DNA of 64,000 nucleotides from Megaleporinus macrocephalus (taxonomy: Eukaryota > Chordata > Actinopteri > Characiformes > Anostomidae): positions 5,191,364 to 5,255,363 of the forward strand of contig CM038705.1 of the NCBI GenBank assembly GCA_021613375.1. The letters run 5' to 3'. Positions 60,601 to 64,000 of the stretch are shown one piece after another. Both the position numbers and the translations under genes were made by a program. Under the pieces are notes generated by a model. It was not told the DNA's origin, did no database searches, and saw only the letters and a program-made list of their open reading frames with translations. Position 1 is the stretch's first letter; each line of letters begins with the position of its first letter.

Positions 60601-62234
60601 ACTAAAACGTTTGACTGGTAGTGTATCTAAAACGTTTGGCTGGTAGTGTATCTAAAACGTTTGGCTGGTAGTGTATCTAAAACGTTTGACTGGTAGTGTA
60701 CTAAAACGTTTGGCTGGTAGTGTATCTAAAACGTTTGACTGGTAGTGTACTAAAACGTTTGACTGGTAGTGTATCTAAAACGTTTGGCTGGTAGTGTATC
60801 TAAAACGTTTGGCTGGTAGTGTACTAAAACGTTTGGCTGGTAGTGTATCTAAAACGTTTGACTGGTAGTGTATCTAAAACGTTTGGCTGGTAGTGTACTA
60901 AAACGTTTGGCTGGTAGTGTATCTAAAACGTTTGTCTGGTAGTGTACTAAAACGTTTGGCTGGTAGTGTATCTAAAACGTTTGGCTGGTAGTGTACTAAA
61001 ACGTTTGACTGGTAGTGTATCTAAAACGTTTGGCTGGTAGTGTATCTAAAACGTTTGGCTGGTAGTGTACTAAAACGTTTGGCTGGTAGTGTATCTAAAA
61101 CGTTTGGCTGGTAGTGTACTAAAACGTTTGACTGGTAGTGTACTAAAACGTTTGACTGGTAGTGATCTAAAACGTTTGGCTGGTAGTGTATCTAAAACGT
61201 TTGGCTGGTAGTGTATCTAAAACGTTTGGCTGGTAGTGTACTAAAACGTTTGGCTGGTAGTGTATCTAAAACGTTTGGCTGGTAGTGTATCTAAAACGTT
61301 TGGCTGGTAGTGTACTAAAACGTTTGGCTGGTAGTGTATCTAAAACGTTTGGCTGGTAGTGTATCTAAAACGTTTGGCTGGTATTGTACTAAAACGTTTG
61401 GCTGGTAGTGTATCTAAAACGTTTGGCTGGTAGTGTATCTAAAACGTTTGACTGGTAGTGTACTAAAACGTTTGACTGGTAGTGTACTAAAACGTTTGAC
61501 TGGTAGTGTATCTAAAACGTTTGGCTGGTAGTGTACTAAAACGTTTGGCTGGTAGTGTACTAAAACGTTTGGCTGGTATTGTACTAAAACGTTTGGCTGG
61601 TAGTGTATCTAAAACGTTTGACTGGTAGTGTATCTAAAACGTTTGGCTGGTAGTGTACTAAAGCGTTTGACTGGTAGTGTATCTAAAACGTTTGGCTGGT
61701 AGTGTATCTAAAACGTTTGGCTGGTAGTGTACTAAAACGTTTGGCTGGTAGTGTACTAAAACGTTTGGCTGGTAGTGTACTAAAACGTTTGGCTGGTAGT
61801 GTATCTAAAACTGGGTTTTAAGGGTCTCTGGTTATTAATACGGACCAGATGTTTTAAAGCAGGGAGAAATCTGGACTGGAGTTTAGAGCACAGGTGACGG
61901 GTTGGTGGTCAGTGTCTTCCTTATTGTTGACTGCAGTATTCCAGTCGAGCTGTGCTGGCGGTTGCCCGTGGCAACCATGACAACACCTTCATCACTTCAA
62001 GAGTCCTGCAGAGGCTGCGACATGGACACAGGTGTGTCCAGTGGAATCCTTTTCCAGTTGACCACTGGACTGGTGAGTCTAGACCAGTTTGCAATTAAAT
62101 AGAATTAATAATTGAACAATTGAATAATAGAACACAGACGGGGTGTAGCTGCAAATAACAGCAATTTAGTAATTAGAACTATTGAAATGAATAAACATGT
62201 GGATCACATAGAATGTTGTTTCACATATGAAACA

Positions 62235-62272
<38 letters not shown>

Positions 62273-62639
62273 CTGAATATATTTATTATGTGTTTTTATG
62301 TTTTTATTATTATTATAGATCATGGGAATGTCTAACATTTCAGAATTTGATGCTGTTGAATCTAAACCTTCAACCTTTTTTTTAAATTATTTCTATTGAT
62401 TTTTTTTCTCAGATCCACTCAACGAGCTGGGCGTCTCGGCCTCCTCTCGTCTGCTCACTGTGAGCTCCAATCACAGTAGTGTTTCAGGGTTTTTGGGTCG
62501 TGTGGTTCAGCGTGCTGGAGAAATGCTGCGAGCTCGGGCCTACCTTCACTGGTACCAGCGCTACGGAGCAGAACCGGAGGACTTTCAGCAAGCCTTAAAT
62601 ACGCTATCAGATATCATTCAGGAGTACGACTCTCAGTGA
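48532..62639 (+). CDS. Divergent tubulin of the delta/zeta group, probably zeta-tubulin (10 exons, whole gene)
   Basis: The ten exons join to 1209 nt (402 residues plus TGA) with GT-AG and matching phase at every junction. Tubulin hallmarks in order are QVGQCGNQ (residues 7-14), VDTEPKV in the S2-T2 position, GGNWAYGYHG (about 72-81), the GTP-binding signature SGGTGSG (118-124) and ILTVSVVPHQ. Later come AVLAVARGN and, at the C-terminus, LRARAYLHWYQRYGAEPEDF. Delta, epsilon and zeta tubulins form a module linked to centrioles, basal bodies and cilia; zeta is found in fish and amphibians but not in placental mammals (family knowledge). Delta-specific words (RNPLGDLMEHLVPHPE, ESFLDSFT-like ends) are replaced, and the H1-S2 loop is very short, so zeta is favoured. 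Known delta is about 453 residues. A missed small exon between exons 1 and 2 cannot be excluded. Confidence 0.85.
48712..48795 (+). CDS. Tubulin exon 2: strand S2 and T2 loop
   Basis: Residues 29-57, SSRRGQVAAVCVDTEPKVLR and GAQELVKK. VDTEPKV corresponds to VDMEPKV of delta-tubulin and VDLEPxV of alpha. Acceptor CCTACAG, donor GTAAGT. Confidence 0.9.
48884..50110. repeat. Imperfect tandem repeat of about 270-290 bp, about four copies
   Basis: Blocks GATCAGATCGGATTTGTGTG, AATCGAGTCCAATCCACATT and CTTGAAATGTGATTGCAATC recur near 49022, 49298, 49568 and, weaker, 49875. It fills most of tubulin intron 2. No coding potential was found and the family is not recognised. Confidence 0.8.
50347..50408 (+). 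CDS. Tubulin exon 3: T3 loop region
   Basis: 62 nt: the base completing Asp, then KLHPANVVEGKGGRGGNWAY and the first base of Gly. GRGGNWAYG aligns with GSGNNWAYG of delta-tubulin. Acceptor TTGCAG, donor GTGAGA. Confidence 0.92.
50501..50638 (+). CDS. Tubulin exon 4: helix H3 and the GTP-binding T4 signature
   Basis: Residues 78-124, YHGGPGEGGRGLLERTMEAI to YYGGTLLLHSLSGGTGSG. SGGTGSG is the glycine-rich phosphate-binding loop that defines tubulins. The last Gly codon is split with exon 5. Acceptor AACCAG, donor GTGAGC. Confidence 0.95.
50985..51080. repeat. Dispersed repeat fragment (ACATCTGGTTCCATT block)
   Basis: GACATCTGGTTCCATTCACC and TTTTACTCCAAACCACTCT resemble, partly in reverse, the 140-bp repeat at 17901 and 21009, and the CACACCAAACCACTCTGAAC words of the intron 2 array. 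It lies in tubulin intron 4. Confidence 0.5.
51091..52078 (+). repeat. Minisatellite of about 42 bp with AATAAA in each unit
   Basis: About 21 units built on AGGT(G/A)TTTCTAATAAAGTG plus GCCAGTTAGTGGAAGCACAA. Early units are irregular, with ATTGGATAGGCAAGGTATG spacers; from about 51720 they are regular. It lies in tubulin intron 4 and ends about 60 bp before exon 5. Every unit carries the canonical poly(A) hexamer on the sense strand. Confidence 0.96.
52138..52279 (+). CDS. Tubulin exon 5: helix H4 to helix H5
   Basis: Residues 124-171, GLGSRLCEQIREEFPVGHIL, TVSVVPHQSGESPLQHYNTL and LSLASLHR. It matches the family pattern GTG(S)GLG then YNxxLSLxxL. Acceptor TGGACAG, donor GTCTGT. Confidence 0.94.
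53048..53209 (+). CDS. Tubulin exon 6: helices H6-H7
   Basis: Residues 171-225, CADGVLLFYNDHALSRAGLQ, QRSGPPGSLTAMNTYMASCL and AGLLLPVQSLTTR. The DGVLLFYND stretch corresponds to DAxxxxDN(E/D) of other tubulins, where Asn contacts the guanine. The donor is taken at CGCAG|GTGGTG because it gives the right phase for exon 7. A second possible GT lies 25 bp on. Confidence 0.9.
53318..53940. repeat. Degenerate minisatellite of about 28 bp
   Basis: About 20 diverged copies of AAATTAAACTAGATGCAAA(G/T)G followed by GTATTTTT, filling the middle of tubulin intron 6. Older and less homogeneous than the other arrays. Confidence 0.9.
54237..54332 (+). CDS. Tubulin exon 7
   Basis: 96 nt, residues 225-257: SGWSLGMEPWELIRSVCPVP and SAKLLYTTQASS. 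It corresponds to the LxxLxxxLVPxPxxxxL segment before strand S7 of other tubulins. Acceptor CTTCTAG, donor GTAAGA. Alternative frames here are shadows. Confidence 0.85.
54830..55005 (+). mobile_element. 3' end of a CR1/L2-like LINE
   Basis: AAGTAAGAATTTCATTGTAC, GTGCATATGACAATAAAACT and a CTTGAATCTTGAAACTTGAA microsatellite tail are the usual 3' end of fish CR1/L2-type LINEs. No coding part. It lies in tubulin intron 7. Confidence 0.65.
55383..55458 (+). CDS. Tubulin exon 8
   Basis: 76 nt, residues 257-282: ERSQWDSLVSKTLQHIPQLS and PAGTP. It corresponds to helix H9 and the loop before strand S8 of other tubulins. The acceptor TCTTCAG is good. The donor GTATCC is weak, but it gives exactly the phase needed for exon 9. 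Confidence 0.75.
56040..56350 (+). mobile_element. tRNA-derived SINE, copy 2
   Basis: It carries the tRNA-like GATCGCAAGGTCGCTGGTTG, AGTGCCCTTGAGCAAGACAC, GCTGCCCACCACTCCACTGT and TGGGTTTAAATGTGGAGGTC in the same order as the copy at 42580-42855 (there inverted). It lies in tubulin intron 8, just before the large array. Confidence 0.8.
56406..61810 (+). repeat. 5.4-kb minisatellite of 24/25-bp units in tubulin intron 8
   Basis: About 220 head-to-tail units of CTAAAACGTTTGACTGGTAG plus TGTA(T). Two length classes (GTATCTAAAACG, 25 bp; GTACTAAAACG, 24 bp), rarer GTGATC junctions, and GACTGG/GGCTGG/GATTGG variants alternate. Each unit has the palindrome AAACGTTT with one CpG. A segmental duplication is visible within it. 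The array ends 126 bp before exon 9. Confidence 0.98.
61937..62072 (+). CDS. Tubulin exon 9: strands S8-S9
   Basis: 45 codons plus one base (residues 283-328): YSSRAVLAVARGNHDNTFIT, SRVLQRLRHGHRCVQWNPFP and VDHWTG. AVLAVARGN equals NLVILRGKD of delta-tubulin, and CVQWNPFP lies at the position of FVDWCPTGF of alpha-tubulin. Acceptor CTGCAG, donor GTGAGT. An earlier donor-like GTGTGT at 62031 would lose the CVQWNPFP segment. Confidence 0.9.
62243..62270. repeat. (TA)n microsatellite
   Basis: Short TA dinucleotide run in tubulin intron 9. Confidence 0.85.
62413..62639 (+). CDS. Tubulin exon 10: C-terminal helices and stop
   Basis: Residues 328-402 and TGA: DPLNELGVSASSRLLTVSSN, FLGRVVQRAGEMLRARAYLH, WYQRYGAEPEDFQQALNTLS and DIIQEYDSQ. 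It covers strand S10 and helices H11-H12. RAYLHWYxxYGxEPEDF is the family pattern (alpha RAFVHWYVGEGMEEGEF; delta ASKAYIHQYTKFGIEEEDF). No acidic alpha/beta-type tail. Acceptor TTTTCTCAG. Confidence 0.95.
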
Positions 62640-62824
62640 AGACCAGCACTGAAACATAATATAGCACCTTTACTGCGTCCAGCTACTTTTTACAGTGTGG
62701 GATCATTTCAATATAAATGGAACAAAAAACAGTAAATATTTTCTTAATTTTTTTATTTATTGTCTTTATTTTATTTATACATTGAGGGTGATCTGATAGA
62801 CAGCAGACTTTATATAATGTAGAA

Positions 62825-63504
62825 CTTATAAGCCGGGCTGGACTAGGACAAAAAAAAGTTGGCCCTGGCATTTTTGGCTTAGACCAGCCAGTCATATTTA
62901 GTGGAGCACAGTCGACCAGTAATTTATTTATGTGTTCCACGAAGGAAAGTATTTTATTATTATCATATAATAATTATCAAATAATAACAGCATCATATAA
63001 AAAAAACATAACTTTTAGCCTTATTAGAAATTTACAGTGAATCATTACTTTTAAGTCTATCAAATAACCACAATTAAATGTACACATACTGTAGTTCCAG
63101 CACTTTTGTCTACTCATATGTATTTACTGAATTACCTGATATAGCAGCTCATTTCTAATTCTTCAGGTTAAAAGAAGCTCCTCCTTTAAAAAGCTAGAAC
63201 CTGCATTTGGATCAGGCTAAAAACAGACCGGGCTGCTTTGTGAACATCAGCATTTAACACTGTCTTACTGTGGACATACCTTTTGCTAATAATACTTTTA
63301 TACACTTACTTTAGTAAAGTACATAAATACCAATAAATACTGATACTAATCAATCGCCACTGCTCTTCATTCTTATGTCTTATGGGCCAGTCTCTTAAAA
63401 AAAAAAAGGGAAGAAAAAATCTAACAGCATCGGCCCCTGAGGACTGTCGGGCCAACGGGCAAATGCCAGGTACGCCAGATTACCAGTCCAGCCCTGCTTA
63501 TAAG
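62825..63504. mobile_element. hAT-like element with perfect 8-bp target duplication
   Basis: The element 62833-63496 (664 bp) starts CCGGGCTGGACTAGGAC and ends TACCAGTCCAGCCCTG, inverted repeats of about 14 bp. It is flanked by CTTATAAG at 62825-62832 and 63497-63504. The interior is non-coding. It begins about 190 bp past the tubulin stop codon and so probably lies in or next to its 3' UTR. Confidence 0.9.
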
Positions 63505-64000
63505 GTATAAAACAAAAAGCATAAATTACACCAGATAAATCCAAGATTACAAATCTGATTTAATCAAAGAGCAAGAACAAATTAAATAAATAAATAAATA
63601 AATAAAAGTGGAAAAAACTATAATTAAATAGTTCAATAGAAGCAAATAAATAACAATAATAAAATATAATCAAAACAATGGTGATTGTTAAATAAGATTT
63701 AATGAGTATATTCTGGAAATGTAACTACAGTCCATTTCAGTTGACATACTGTTGTCAATATGAGAATTTTGGCTAAAAATAATTAAATAATATAATAAAT
63801 AATCTCTTTAATAAACCACCTTCTTGTATCTACACACATTGTCCATTAGAGGAGCTACATTTACAGACTGCAGTTCTTCTGATTCTCTATATACTTCGTT
63901 TCCCCTTTTCTTCAACGGTCAGGACCCCCACCGGACCACAACAGAGCAGGCACTATTTGGGTTGTGTTAAATTCCCACTACTTTATTTATTTATTTATTC
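63505..64000. other. AT-rich end of the window, no gene seen
   Basis: AT-rich sequence with an (AAAT)n tract at 63580-63606. The last 130 bp are more balanced in composition and could be the UTR of a neighbouring gene, but no coding similarity is visible. Confidence 0.5.

Noticed and set aside
56406..61810. Regularly repeated short units resembling a CRISPR array
   Set aside because: There are no unique spacers between repeats, the units are directly adjacent, and the setting is an intron of an animal gene.
61957..61971. GTTGCCCGTGGCAAC, close to the RFX X-box of ciliary gene promoters
   Set aside because: It lies in the middle of tubulin exon 9 and encodes VARGN at a conserved position. 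An X-box would be expected near the start site, so this is probably chance.
48532..62639. Assigning the tubulin gene to tubd1 (delta-tubulin)
   Set aside because: The GTP motif and C-terminus are delta/zeta-like, but the delta-characteristic middle segment and the H1-S2 loop are not present. I therefore left the symbol empty and favour zeta as an inference only.

Overview
The window is nuclear DNA from a vertebrate, almost certainly a teleost fish. The genes are split into many small exons with GT-AG introns. The introns are full of (TA)n and (CA)n microsatellites, hAT-like and Tc1-like DNA transposon remnants, fish-type LINE fragments and a tRNA-derived SINE, and the proteins match vertebrate families. 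I cannot name the species from the sequence alone.

Two genes lie head to head and take up most of the window. On the minus strand, from 47861 down to 4941, is setd2, the H3K36 trimethyltransferase that travels with RNA polymerase II. I could place 21 coding exons, including a 22-nt microexon and a 4.0-kb exon. Together they give 8100 nt in one open frame (2699 residues plus stop) with AWS, SET, post-SET, WW and SRI domains in the expected order. On the plus strand, from 48532 to 62639, is a 10-exon gene for a divergent tubulin of the delta/zeta group (1209 nt, 402 residues), more likely zeta than delta. The start codons are 670 bp apart, so the two genes probably share a bidirectional promoter. 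That interval holds a perfect 15-bp inverted repeat.

Layout: 1-1918 is a 45-bp satellite running off the left edge. 1922-2900 is an AT-rich repeat of about 420 bp in three copies. 3400-4940 is the setd2 3' UTR, and 4941-47861 is setd2. 47862-48531 is the shared promoter, and 48532-62639 is the tubulin gene. 62833-63496 is a hAT-like element, and the last 500 bp show no gene.

The most unusual aspect is the amount of tandem repeat inside introns. There is a 108-bp array of about 31 units nested within a hAT-like element (12691-16639), and a 52-bp array that runs up to a setd2 splice donor (21366-22722). In the tubulin gene there is a 42-bp array with an AATAAA in every unit (51091-52078) and a 24/25-bp array of about 220 units with an internal segmental duplication (56406-61810). 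No operon, CRISPR array, prokaryotic feature or virus was seen. The sequence does not show a new multigene system; the novelty lies in repeat structure, the divergent tubulin and lineage-specific changes in setd2.
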